A stretch of DNA of 64,000 nucleotides from contig NC_088712.1 in NCBI RefSeq assembly GCF_963576615.1, positions 11,662,541-11,726,540 of the forward strand, written 5' to 3'. Positions 35,288-48,098 of the stretch are shown here, piece after piece. The first letter of the stretch is position 1; the number at the start of each line of letters is the position of its first letter. A model generated the notes under the pieces. That model saw nothing but the letters and a program-made list of their open reading frames with translations, had not been told where the DNA came from and did no database searches. Source of the stretch: Watersipora subatra (taxonomy: Eukaryota > Bryozoa > Gymnolaemata > Cheilostomatida > Watersiporidae). Made by a program: the position numbers and the translations under genes.

Positions 35288-35612
35288 AATCATTTATCTG
35301 TTTATATATTATATATATATTATATATATAATATATATATTATATATATATTACATATATATAATATATATATAATATATGTATAATATATATATATAAT
35401 ATATATACACTATATATATAATATATACTATATATATTATATATACACTATATATATAATATATATTATATATATTATATATATATACACTATATATATT
35501 ATATATATATTATATATATACACTATATATATTATATATATATTATATATATATTATATATATATATATTATATATATATTATATATATTATATATATAC
35601 ATTATATATAGA
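35288..35612. repeat. AT microsatellite of TATATATA/TTATATA phases
   Basis: About 325 bases of alternating TA runs broken by TT, AA and ACAC. Strongly self-complementary. Confidence 0.95.
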
Positions 35613-35863
35613 ATATTTATAAGTGGAAGTTCACTCTATAAGTTAAACATTTTATTACTAATAGTTTCATGTGGTACAATCAGTATCACACTCTTCAGAT
35701 AAAATGTCTAAAATGAATTTCATACTCCAGTAATAAATGCGCTGTTATGCAGAGTTAGATAAGCTGATAATTGGATGAGTGTACAGAAGCCAAAAGCCAA
35801 ATAAATAAATATTTTATAATTTAGCTCTGATTTATCATTGAGCACTCTGTAACGAACTGTGCA

Positions 35864-35865
<2 letters not shown>

Positions 35866-35939
<74 letters not shown>

Positions 35940-35953
35940 TATATATATATATT
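35866..35953. repeat. (TA)n microsatellite
   Basis: About 35 uninterrupted TA units, one AG break near 35937, then more TA. The long Ile-Tyr open frames here come from this repeat. Confidence 0.97.
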
Positions 35954-35962
35954 GTTAAAATG

Positions 35963-37793
35963 TACAGTGCACCCTCGAGATACAATGTTAATTTGTTCCA
36001 AGGTTGGCATCGTATAGTAAAAAAATCGTATGTAGGGGTATAGAAACCATTGTAATTACACAATGCAAAAAAAACTAGTAAAAATCATCCAAAAATTTAT
36101 AAAAATGTTGTACATATTAAAAATTAGCAACAAAATAATATGTTAACTTTAGTAGCTATAGTTACCTACAGTAGCTGCATTGTATTAAGTGCACCTAGTG
36201 ATTATAATCTGCATAATTGTAAAATGTAACATCATGTTTGTACGAAATGCAGTACGCACGGTAAGGAGTTTTTACTATCAAGATATACGTACAACATAAG
36301 CTTTTAATACACTGCAAATGTGTTTAGCTTACTAAACACACATTCAAAGCTAGTTAAAGCTGAGTGTTAGTATGTATTTTCTCTTATTTCACTAAATTTC
36401 AACTTTTCTTCACTAAAATCTTTTCGCTTCCAAGCTTTTATTATAGCCTTTAGCGAGTCTGGTAAAAACCTTTTTAAACCTAACCGACCAAAAAAGCCGT
36501 GCGTTGCAATTCTCAAAAGCGGCCTCTCGTACACTTGGCCATATAATGGCCATCATAAAATGAAATTTTATTTGCTACACAGTAGTGTACGCACATACCT
36601 TTGGAGTAACGTGACTTGAGCTGTTGATCTAGTTTATTATTTTTGGGTCGTGAAAAGCAGAAATTGCCAGGAAAACACAACTTTGCTGCTGGTACAGAGA
36701 GTGCTCGAAAAAAATAAGCTAACTTAGTGTGGATTATTACTTACTTAAGATGGCGCTTGCTCGTGCACTGTAAATGCTGGTGCAGTGCAGCAAATTGCTA
36801 GCTAGCTAACATTTGTAAAAGGATTCAGAGAAGGTTGTACGGTAGTTTGTCTTGAATGAAACGTCCACAAAAATCAATGTGCCCGTACATACAGAGGTTT
36901 GTACGTATTTATACACTAAACGGCATGGTTTTAGCATCTTCTACAAAGTAACATGGATGCATCAACTATCTTGAGTAGATAGTTATATATGAGTTACATA
37001 CATACAATGATTTGTATTTACGTATTAAAAAACAGGCCCATCTGCAAAGACATGGTTAAACAAGAAAATAAAACAAAATCAAAATGAACTAAATAAAACA
37101 TAAATGTATTGAATAAAGCACGAAAAAAATGCCAAACAAAGAAGATAAATAATGATAAGCATTGTACAGTTATGTTTTTATGTACCAGTTCACATCGGTA
37201 AATTAACACTTCACACTTTTCTGTCGATGTGGGTTTTTATGTCTCTTCTACATCCCGTGTGTTGCTTTCAACTCCTTCAAATCGTCAGTCAGAAGCTTCT
37301 CCTTGTGCTTGCTTTAACGAATTTCTTATTTTTAATAATTGCAATTGTTGACTGGTTGCGAACATATTCCTTGGCAATATTAACAATACAGGCGTCTTCT
37401 TCCTATTTATTTATGACCTCCAACTCTGTTGTCATAGAAATCATTTTTCCTTTGTCTTGTAGAGGGATTATAACGCTAAAAATGGATACTCGCTCTCGAT
37501 TATGTGCTTTTCACAAAATTTCTCATGTGGAACGCTGACCTGAGAGGAGTCGATCATCGTGTCTCTTCTACACGTTGTGAAATGTTTTCGGCAAACCGCA
37601 TTTCGGCATCTTTGTTATTTCAACGTGCGTTATGAGCACACCAACCGCCAAATTTTAACTTGGGCGAAACTTTTCTCAAATTCGTATGGTGAAATAAAAT
37701 TCGATAAGCGAGGTGAAGATCTCACGATGTTCAACTTCATAAGGTGAAAAAAATCGTATATCAGGGTAATCGTATCTCGAGGGTGCACTTGTA
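35963..37793. mobile_element. Mariner-like element, 1.8 kb, no intact transposase
   Basis: The left end is TACAGTGCACCCTCGAGATAC and the right end, inverted, is TACAAGTGCACCCTCGAGATAC, with one extra A. It is flanked by TA. Inside both ends ATCGTAT motifs repeat. The inner 1.7 kb is AT-rich; the open frames (for example 37152-37538) do not show transposase motifs that I recognise. Confidence 0.6.
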
Positions 37794-37794
37794 T

Positions 37795-37872
37795 GCATCT
37801 TCACAAAGAATTGAACCCTTAACCTCTTACACCAACAGCCAGAATCCCAGACCATCAAGCTATTAAGGATGC
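37795..37872 (-). mobile_element. tRNA-like SINE relic
   Basis: On the minus strand, AGGGTTCAATTC resembles a B box, with AGCTTGATGG about 45 bases before it in the A-box position. It abuts the right end of the mariner-like element. Confidence 0.35.
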
Positions 37873-37874
37873 AA

Positions 37875-39335
37875 ATACAAATTGACTAATTGTTATTATC
37901 TCAAAGCAAAAACCATTGCTAAGGGTTCTGCTGCTTTCTTTAGAACTTCCTTAGTTTTCACTAAGACTAAAACTTAGCATAAGATTCCGGAGCGATATAA
38001 TCTATCAACAACCAATTTTAAGAAAACTTTATTTGGTCGATGTACACAGAAGTTAGCAAACTTGTAAAGATTGAATTCATAAACATATGAAAAAAACGAT
38101 GGTGAATGAATCCATTGGTGACAAATGAGAAAGCGGTAAGTAGGTCAAAAGTTCAGTTATGTGAAGACTCGCATAGACTATAGGAAACAGTGAGGCATCA
38201 CGCAGTGACCGAGTCGGGTAGCGCTTGTTAACAGACGATAAGCATAAACATATCCGTGCCTCATTCAAAAATATAGCCTAAGATCTTAATGGTTGGTAAA
38301 TATTTGCGGGCTACGGTAATTGCATACTTGTTGTGGAAGACAGGAATTCATTGTATTTGAAAAATGCTTTGGCTGCATTTATTTAACGGTCATGATTTAA
38401 TTAATAGAGAATTTACTCTATCAGTTGTGTGTTGATGAAAGTGGCATTGAAAGATAATTTGTAGTTTATGCAAAAACAGCGTTTAAGCGAATTTTTATTG
38501 TGCATTTCTAAGAATTCAAGTATAAATACTATTAGATAATCTATCGTGAATATGTGAAAATAGATACAAAATAGTTGCATACCAGCAGGTAACAGCGAAT
38601 GAGAACATTACAACAAATCTATTTAATGTGTACTACAAATAGGTCATTCAACTGTGCCGTAACTGGTTACACCTGTACGCTATGTTTATTCAAACAAGAA
38701 ACGATATAAGCTCGTGTAGAAATAAGCCTTTAGTAAACATATTTGAGGTACTACTTAGTCTGAATTTTTTTTATGAAACTTAATTGTTTAAATTAGTAGA
38801 TAACTCATGACAAAACTTTGGTATTAAAATAAAACTTCTTAGTATATTCCTTTAAAAAATACCAGAAGCTAATGCGAAAGATTCTAGCTTGTTGATGAAG
38901 GTCAAAAGGAAGTATTAAAATATAAAAATTTACTTCCTTTTTCACAACATAGCAGAAATATTAAGATTAGGCACTCCTCCTCGAGTGGGTAGTCTATTGA
39001 TTGGATTATAGTTTTAACTTCTAAATTAGACAATGACATCAGACGAGATGGGAGACACGGAGAATTTAAGTTACACCAAGTCTCCCTAGCCTTAAATGCA
39101 ATACATGTAGTTGGTATCAAACACCAAATGCTTTGGTCAAGCAGTTATATATAACGTTGTGTATTGTGTGAATTGTACCTCTAAACACTGCAGTAGGCTG
39201 CATAAAGCAATCTACCCAAAATGATTTTATTGGGTAACTTTATTGACTAATTTTAAAGAAATCTTCAGACAACGCTGTCAATATCGTAAAAGTCGTAAAG
39301 ACCTACAGCTATGGGAAGTTTAATAAAATTCAGAG
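37875..39335. other. Intergenic, nothing recognised
   Basis: No coding composition, RNA or clear repeat. Confidence 0.5.
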
Positions 39336-39339
39336 AAGT

Positions 39340-39645
39340 AATTAAAAATGAGAAAATATTTGATAAGTCAAGTGGGTAATGAGATGGGAACCGCAATAAA
39401 AAAGTGTGTAAGATACACTCTGTAAGATGTTATTCCTACTAGTACCCTGCAGTCTAGTGAGACACGATAAATCATCAAATGTAATAACTATCTGCGCAGT
39501 TTTTTTTTCCAAAAAGTATCACGACAATTGATTAGCATATACAAAAATGTGAAAGTTGGCCAACCAAAGGTTGTGAGTTCAAGTCCTTGATGAGCCCATC
39601 TTTTTTCAACTTCCAACCGTGACTTTGGACAGACACAGTTTTTTT
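39340..39645 (+). mobile_element. SINE-like dispersed repeat, copy 1
   Basis: Pairs with 40540-40925 at roughly 75-80%: GGTAATGAGATGGGAACCGC, TATCTGCGCAGTTT, and a B-box-like GTGAGTTCAAGTCC. The tail TTTTTCAACTTCCAACCGTG then ACTTTGGACAGA is shared with 12440-12530. Confidence 0.6.
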
Positions 39646-40539
39646 TAATAGTAATAATGATTATAGAAAATATTCAGCTAAATAGGAGTTGTTCTCACAT
39701 GACTAATAATGATTGAATTTTACAAAACAAGTACGTTAACAAATTATCAATTGTTTATGAATTTCCTTCGGTTGAAGAGTGCTTGAAGAGTTAGGAGTTA
39801 CTCGCCTGCATTAAAAGAATTAAAGTTTAACTTATGAGTTTTTACTTATTACTTAGAAAGTACAGATTCATTCGCAATTATATGACTTTTACACAAATAA
39901 ACAAACATTATTCTGCAAACAATGGTGATATGAAAAAATATAAAAGTCGCACAAAAAAGCTTTAAACAGTTCTTGCAATAAAAATTGCTTACAGTATTAA
40001 TTATTATTATAATTATAATTATTAATGTCAAAATTAAAAGCACTGGGTTTATTTAAACTAAACATTTACATAGCACTGCAATAAAAGAATGTCCGTATTG
40101 TAAATCAATATCGTCTTTCAATACCAAAGCAGAGTTTAAAAAAAACTAAAAGCATGACTTGCTTTTATGTTTCCTCTTTCTTCTTTCTTCTTCTAGAATT
40201 GGTGACATATTATATTTATAACCGCAGCAATAGTTGCTAACCTCAGAGTACTTGGCATAAAGCGATATGTTTACTTGTAACCTATATATTTAATAAATAG
40301 CATTGCATGTGCTTGTTTTTGTTAGCGATAGACTCTTTGTTAACAGTGGACAGAATTGCTAGAAAACAATTTGCTGATAAGCCAATATTTTGCAGATAGA
40401 TTTTCCAGTGCAAGAACTAGCAAAGAAGTAGATAATTAGCAAATCATTTGCTAGCTTGATTTCTACTACACTTTCTAGTCCAGATTTCTTCTAGCAAGTT
40501 CTCCTAGAAAAGGGAGTGGAGTTGAACTTTACTAAAATT

Positions 40540-40925
40540 CAGAAAATCAACCAGAAATGAGCCAATATTTGATAAGGCAATTAGGTAATGAGATGGGAAC
40601 CGCAATAAGAAAGCGTGTCAGACAACAAATTCTGTAAGATTTTATGCCTAGTAGTGACCTGGCAGTATAGTGAGCCATGAGAAATTGTCGATTGTAATAA
40701 TTATCTGCGCAGTTTCTTCAGCATAGCAGCACAACAAATGATTAGCAAACACGATAGTGTAGGGGTTGGCTAACCCAGCGGCTGTGGGTTCAAATCCCTG
40801 ATGAGTCAAGTTTTTCAGAGGCAAAAAGCCATGTTTTCAAAGGCATGGCTTTGAAAACAATGTCTGTTTAAAAATGTAGTTTTTCAACATCCAACCACGG
40901 CCTTTTAAAGAAATTGCTGTTGTTA
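40540..40925 (+). mobile_element. SINE-like dispersed repeat, copy 2
   Basis: Same layout as 39340-39645 with a better B box, GGGTTCAAATCC. An extra stretch around 40818-40862, with CATGTTTTCAAAGGCATGGC able to form a small hairpin, splits the tail. Confidence 0.65.
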
Positions 40926-40929
40926 TAGG

Positions 40930-43900
40930 AACGAAAATCGGAGTTGCTTTCACATGGCTATTTATGATTGAATTGTCTTTAATTATTGCTACAACAAAGA
41001 CTTCATGCCCTGCATGCAGTAAGTTTGCTACCTATCTTTTTTTTTACATTATTGACAAACGTTTTTGTGAACCCTGTTTGGTAACATTGATTAAACAACC
41101 AAGAAAACATACAAATATTGAAATATAAATCATATCTTGCTTTGGTTGAGACAAAAATACAAAACTGTTTGTAGTACTTCGCGAACATAAACTTATAAGG
41201 AAAGACAACTCCTTAGAAATGTACCATACAATTGTCTTTCAAGATACTAATAAAACACCAAATATAACTTTGGAAGTTGTTGCAAGTGTCTGGAAGATAA
41301 TTTAATGAGCCAACCACAATGTAAACTATAAAGCCAAAATAACTTGAAGTAATCTTTATTTTAATAAATTAAAAATAAACTTAAAACAACTAGCGAAAAA
41401 GTTCAAATGTTTTTAAAATCCAACCGAACTCATTGTATTTGGTAGGTAAAAATTTTCTTATAAACAAAGTTGAAAATTACATAAACTTATCAGATATAGT
41501 GAAGCACTTACATGCCTCATGTCTCTGTGTGTCTTGTTACTTTCTGAATGGCTAGACACCCACCGCTTGTCCAGCCACCGTCTCCTTGGCTATCCATCTT
41601 GTTCATGTTCAACTACTCGTTTAACCAGCTTCACCTCTTCCTGGCATACCCAACCACCTTCTACCAATTCATTAGCAGTATTAAACACTAATTTACACAA
41701 TATATTTCAATAGGTCAACATAGCCTTAGCCATCAAGCCAAAGGATTAAATTTTGAGTATTTAATCAGCAGCCATTATGCCAGGCTACACACTCCAAACA
41801 AATACATAGCAGAGCTCAAGTGGTAGACAGCTGCAGTCAGGACATGCCCATGCTAGTAAGCAAAACATTGCACCAAGGAATCAAAAGGCAACTGAGAGAT
41901 TACTTTGACCAAACAAAGATCCTGCCATTTTAGCTGGTCTACCGTAACAAAGGTATATTTACACTGATACGTACAGTGCCAAAAATCAAGGTGACTGTGT
42001 TTTCGATGTCGTGTCATAACAGCAGCACCTTTCAAGATAGCAGGATAAGCTGTAGAATTAGTGTTTAAACGCATGATATGAAACAGTATACTAGATTCAG
42101 CGTCTAAACACAATTTGGTAGCCAATCAGAGCTTATATTACACAGTTTCAGATAATGGCATTCGTTAGATAAGTCCATACAATTTGTTCCCTTTTGACGT
42201 GTGCAGTTCTAAAATTTCATACAATCCATACAATTTGTTCCCTTTCTGAAGTGAGCAGTTCTAAAAAACATATATTCATTTTATCGACTTGTTGCATATT
42301 ATAAAGGAAAGACAGAACGATAAGACAGTTAAGGAGATGTGTATGCTTGGGAGAATAAAAATAAGCACCTTCCTGACGTGCCACAGTGTTCCAAAACCCG
42401 AGCCGTCAGCTGTCAGAAATAAATATAATCCTTCGCACAGCTACATATGGTCAGAGTCGACTACTGAGACAACGGCAGCTGGAAAGCTACACTGAATATC
42501 AACTGTATGTACTTCTAAACTGTCAAGTGCTTGACAAAACCTAATAGGTTTGCTCTTTGTTAATACATTTCTGTCAGCAATGGATTTGCTCATTTGCAAA
42601 TGATTGACTGAAAAGCTCATCATTTGCTGAAATGCATTGATTTGATTTTTTGCAAATGATTAGCTGACAAAACACCATTTCCTGAAACTATGGACTTGCT
42701 TGTTTGCAAATTATTGGCTGAAAAGGACATCATTTGCTAATACGCAAGGGAATTGTAAAAATTGATGTTTGCAACGACTTGGCATTTTATAAGCAATACA
42801 AAATAGTTTTATAATATGGAAAGTTAATCCAAAGGAAGCAATTAGGCCAAGTTTCTTTTCTTAAACTTTGGAAAACTTATGATACACTGTGGATGGTAGG
42901 CCTGTGTTTTCAACTGTTTTTACTGTTTGTAGTTATGCTATGTTTTATCTCTAAACCCCTGTATCTCACATGATGACTAGCTGAGACTTCACACAATTCT
43001 CCATAAAACCATTAGACAAGACTTGATGAAAGCATGATTATTCGCCATTGTTACACGCAACATCCAGTCATGCATTTCTATTGCATGTAGATTGTTTCTC
43101 AACGTTGGAATACTATTTTTTGGTTACCATTAAAGAAGAACTACTGGTAATATTGGGAAAACATCAATGCATGGGAACTCAATTATTACAAGAGAAATTG
43201 CTTCAATTCTTTCTACTGTCATTGACACGACCCGCTTACAATTTACGAGTGGCTCTCACCATCACAGAGACTTGTATTTTGTGGTTAAGCTCTAAGACTT
43301 AAAGATGGTACACTCTCTAGCATTTCATGCTGCGATGGTTAGTATGATTACTGACCATATTGTTTATCCTTCTACCTATTGCTTATACATTCGACAAACA
43401 AGAGATCACGGAGGTAAGCTGCTAACATCACAGTATATTTAATAGTCATAGACCTGTATATGTCTATAATATCAATATTCATAGCAAACTACAGTCAGTT
43501 TCCTATTATTCCTGCACACTATTGATATCGAGTAAATTCTACTGAAATATATTAATAGAATGAAGTGGCTTCATGGTAGTTTTATGAAATTATTCATTAC
43601 GTGTCCATACAAGCATAAGCATACAACTAAGACTCTCACAGAAATGCAAAAACATGACAATTTTTGTCAGAATAAAATATTCTGAAATCACAAATATCAT
43701 ATAAAAATTTGAAAGTCTGAGAGTATATAAACTAGCAATTTGTAGGTATCAAAACTAACCAGAACTAACGTTAGAGAGGAAATGAGGCTATAGATGAATA
43801 TGAAGTCTATGAGTTTATGAGTTGAAAGTAACACATGGATAACATCTCATTTAATCAACTGTAATTTGACCTGCTGTTGGAGAAGCAATCTGCTTGTCAC

Positions 43901-44100
43901 ATCTGCACTGTCAGTTTTCCTCTTTGAGTACCGAGTGATAAGGCTTTGATTTTATGTCAGCCATGAGGATACGAGTCTGAAAAAGGTATGAATTGTTCTG
44001 AGAACATAAATCAACAATGGATAGATAAAACAGGCCTATAAGACACTTGACATATACATTTGAAATGGGCAAGATGTGTACAGAAAAAATTTTGAACCCT
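40930..44100. other. Intergenic, little recognised
   Basis: A short direct duplication (CCATACAATTTGTTCCCTTT at 42175 and 42226) and repeated TTGATTTTTTGCAAATGATT-type motifs at 42590-42740. No gene found. Confidence 0.5.
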
Positions 44101-44107
44101 TGAATTA

Positions 44108-44248
44108 GTGAACCCTGGACGACACCGTCAATGCGGACCAGTAACCCTGGTCAATTTGTCTAATGATCAAAAGTTTTAAACTTTTATTAAATATATCTAA
44201 ATGTGCTCATATTACAATTATGCTTAGTAGAACACTAGTAAAAAAAAG
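44108..44248. repeat. Dispersed repeat, inverted partner of 62240-62375
   Basis: The minus strand reads TAAAACTTTTGATCATTAGA then CAAATTGACCAGGGTTACTG, close to 62300-62345. About 140 bases are shared. Confidence 0.6.
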
Positions 44249-44544
44249 TCGGACCGCCGACAGCAAACAGCGTCAAACAGCAAAGAACATTATGTCACAA
44301 TTATCTGGGCTAAAACCATACAAATTCCTATGGTTTTAATAGCTCGTATTTAAAAGTATTTACAGTAGCTTCATATCAGATGAGCAAATGTTCATCATCT
44401 CATTGCTCAGAATAAACTGGATAATTATAGTTTGTGTCAAAAAATTCGTCATTTGCATCACATTCATTCATGACCAACCAACAAACGTTCCAATTAAAAT
44501 GGTTATTATAACAAATTAAGTAGAAAAAGATATTTGAAAAATGC

Positions 44545-45665
44545 TAGTCGAATCTACAAATCAGTACAGAGAACAAGTGTTAAATTCTAACTTTCCAAAT
44601 TCTAGCGTTCCAACATATTGAATAATGGCAGAAGTTTACAAGTAACACATGGAGTTGACCACACGTTAACACTAATTACAAATAACCAAGAAAAGAGAAG
44701 ATGATTCCGACTAAAACAAACTAGCTAAACAATACACGGGCAATCACTATGAGTGCATACTAGGGATGGCATTTGTAGTTTGGAAAGGTGTGATCGAATA
44801 TCATTGGAGTTGTCCCCCCGATAGCTATGGAACTATCAATGAGCAGTGGGAGTTCATCGATAGTTATCACGTGACTTGGCAGCTGGTAAACCTATCGTAT
44901 TATCGAGAAGATAACTCTAAATTCATGAGACAGTTAAATGTCATATTTTTGTACAGATGACCACACGTGCCTGAAAAGGTCGAGGATTGTGGGAAGGGAT
45001 GGGAAAAGGAACTGCTGCAGAAAAGAATCTGCCAAAAGACAACAAAAACTATTTGCAAAACTATCAGGTTGTAATATTTTTTTATTATTCGACAGCGATA
45101 TATAAGTTTTAGATGTTTTGATAGGCTAAAAAAAGAAACATATTCATATCGAGAAGACTACTACCGACTATCGCATTCGACTATCGAGTGATCGTGCAAC
45201 CCTAGTGCATACCAAACCCTAGTGAATATCATTAGCGGGCGCATACCATATACAGCTGTGTCCAATGCACGGGTGAATGGCCTACACAAGCTCATACACA
45301 GGTGCATACATTACATGAGTGCATGCAATATACAGGCGAGTGCCATATAGTAACGCCTACAATACGTGGTCACAACCATTCACGGGTATATAACATACAC
45401 AGGCACATACACAGGTGCGTAACATACACATGTACATAACATAAACATGCACATATGATACACAGGCGCATACCATAGACGGAAGCAAACCATATACAGG
45501 CATGATCCATACTCGGATGCATACCACACATGGGAGCATACCATACATGGATGCATACCATATGCAAGCGCATGCAAGTGAGCTTGACTTTAGAAAACCT
45601 GCAGTGCATGTTGTTGGTTTCATGACCATTGTGTTTCTATGTAAGTCGCGAAGGCCTTCCAAAAT
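44545..45665. repeat. Composite-satellite module, copy 1 (interrupted)
   Basis: The front half (44545-44760) and back half (45205-45665) match the other modules; a hAT-type insertion lies between. The back half contains GCATACCATACACAGGTGCA-type short tandem units and the shared GTAAGTCGCGAAGGCCTTCC block. Confidence 0.8.
44761..45204. mobile_element. Non-autonomous hAT-type element with 8-bp target duplication
   Basis: 444 bp. It is flanked on both sides by GTGCATAC (44753-44760 and 45205-45212), an exact 8-bp duplication. The ends are TAGGGATGGC and, inverted, TAGGGTTGCA. An 8-bp duplication with short TAGGG-type inverted ends is a hAT hallmark. The inside has ATCGATAGTTATCACGTG and other ATCGA-rich short palindromes and no transposase. 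Confidence 0.8.
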
Positions 45666-46015
45666 CACTGATAGAAACCCTGAAACTAAAGGGCTATGAA
45701 TAACTCTATGATAGAAACCCTAAAGCTAAAAACTATGAATATGTCTATGATCGAATCCCTAGATCTGAAAGACTATAAATAGCTCTATGATAAAAAACCT
45801 CAAGCTAAAAGTCTATTAATAGTTCTATGATTGAAATCATAAAGCAAAAAGACTATGAATAGTTCTATGATAGAAACCCAAAAGCTAAAAGACTATGAAT
45901 AGTTCTATGATAGAAACCCTGACTCTAAAAGACTATGATTAGATAAATATACAATATGATAGACAACCTAAAGTTACATAACTATGAATAGCTTTATGTG
46001 TGTAAAACCAAGAGA
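45666..46015. repeat. 40-bp minisatellite, array A
   Basis: About 8-9 diverged copies of the unit (GATAGAAACCCTAAAGCTAA then AAGACTATAAATAGTTCTAT). Confidence 0.9.
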
Positions 46016-46600
46016 CTATTAACAACAGGTAATAAAAGTGTGACTAAAATAGGCAGCCATACTTACTGTAAGCGACAGTAGTGGTTGACATTGAAGTGAG
46101 TATACAGGTGGACTTACTACTGCTAGTCGAATCTGAAAATTATTACAGAGGACAAGTGTTAAAATTTCACATTCCAACACGTTAAGTAATAGAATGAGTT
46201 TACAGGTAACATTTGGAGTTGTCCACACGGTAAATCTAACTGCGAGTTATCGAGATAGAGAAAACGATGTGACTTGAACAAGATGGAGAAACAATACATG
46301 AAAAATACCATTCACGAGTGCATAACAGACCATATACAGATACATACTATACACGCACGCACACTATGCACAAGGGCATACCATACACTGGCTCATACAC
46401 AGGGTCATACTATGCATGGGTACATACAATACATGGTAACATACCATACACAGGTGCATACCACACACGGATGCATACCATATGCAAGCGCATGCAAGCG
46501 AGTTTGACTTAAGAAAGCCTGCAGTGCATGTTGATGGTTTCATGACTATTGTGTTTCTATGTAAGTCGCGAAGGCCTTCCAAAAATCACTGATAGAAACC
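46016..46600. repeat. Composite-satellite module, copy 2
   Basis: It starts TTAACAACAGGTAATAAAAG, continues through TTTGGAGTTGTCCACACGGT and the GCATACCATACAC-type short tandem block, and ends GTCGCGAAGGCCTTCC. The open frames in it (His/Tyr/Thr/Met-rich repeats) come from the short tandem units. Confidence 0.92.
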
Positions 46601-47462
46601 CTGAAACTAAAGGGCTATGAATAACTCTATAATAGAAACCATGAATAGCTATGAATAACTCTATGGTAAAAACCCTAAAGCTAAAGACGATGAATAGCTG
46701 TATGATAGAAACCCTAAAGCTAAAAGACTATAAATAGCTCTATAATAGAAACCCTCAAGCTAAAAGACAATAAATAGTTCTATGATAGATACCATAAAGC
46801 TAAAAGACTATAAAAAGCTCTATGATAAAAACACTCAAGCTGAAATACAATAAATAGTTCTATGATAGAAACCCTTAAGCTAAAAGGCTATAAATAGTTC
46901 TATGATAGAAACCCTAAAGCTAAAAGACCATAAATAGTTCTATGATAGAAACCCTAAAGCTAAAAGACTATAAAAAGGTCTATGATAGAAACCCTAAAGC
47001 TAAAAGACTATAAATAGTTCTATGATAGAAACCCTAAAGCTAAAAGACTATAAAAAGCTCTATGATAGAAACCCTAAAGCTAAAAGACTATAAATAGTTC
47101 TATGATAGAAACCATAAAGCTAAAAGACTATAAATAGCTCTATGATAGAAACCCTAAAGCTAAAAGACTATAAATAGTTCTATGATAGAAACCCTAAAGC
47201 TAAAAGACTATGAATAGTTCTTTGATAAACACCGTAAAGCTAAAGACTATGAATAGCTCTATTGAAACCCTGAAGCTAATAGACTATAAATAGTTCTACG
47301 ATAGAAACCCTGAAGCTAAGAGACTATGGATAGTTCTATGATGGAAACCCTAAAACTAAAAGATTATTAATAGTTCTATGATAGCAACACTAAAGCTGAA
47401 AGACCATAAATAGTTCTATGATAGAAAACCCAAGGCAACAAAACTATGAATAGCTTTATGTG
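46601..47462. repeat. 40-bp minisatellite, array B
   Basis: About 21 copies; the central ones are close to the consensus, those at both edges diverge. Confidence 0.95.
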
Positions 47463-48098
47463 TGTAAAACCAAGAGACTATTAACAACAGGTAATAAAAG
47501 TGTGACTAAAACAGGCAGCCATACTTACTGTAAGCTACAGTAGTGGTTGACATTGAAGTGAGTATACAGGTGGATTTACTACTGCTAGTCAAATCTGAAA
47601 ATTATTACAGAGGACAAGTGTTAAAATTTCACATTCCAACACCTTAAGTAATTGCATGAGTTTACAGGTAACATTTGGAGTTGTCCACACGATAATACTA
47701 ACTGTGATTTGTCGAGATAAAGAAAACGATGTTACTTGAACAAAATGGCGAAACAATACATGGCAAAATACCATTCACGAGCGCGTAACAGACCATATAC
47801 AGATGCATACTATACATGCACGCTAGCACACTATGCACAAGGATATACCATACACTGGCTCATACACAGGCTCATACCATACCCAGGCTCATACTATGCA
47901 TGGGTACATACGATACGTGGTAACATACCATACACAGGTGCATACCATACTCGGATGCATACCATACAAAGATGCATACCATATGCAAGCGCCTGCAAGT
48001 GAATTTGACTTTAGAAAAACTGCAGTGCATGTTGATGGTTTCATGACTAATATGTTTCTCTGTAAGTCGCGAAAGCGTTCCAAAAAATCACTGATAGA
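47463..48098. repeat. Composite-satellite module, copy 3
   Basis: Same order of blocks as copy 2, with about 30-40 more bases in the short tandem part (extra GCTCATACACAGGCTCATAC units). Confidence 0.92.

Noticed and set aside
35720-36063. Open frames of alternating Ile-Tyr
   Set aside because: They arise from the (TA)n microsatellite.
37152-37538. 128-codon plus-strand frame inside the mariner-like element
   Set aside because: Hydrophobic, AT-driven composition; no DDE or helix-turn-helix motif seen, and no link to either end.
45357-45699. Cys/Met/Tyr-rich and His/Thr-rich overlapping frames
   Set aside because: Frames on both strands come from short tandem units and recur in each module. 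Nothing suggests selection on protein.
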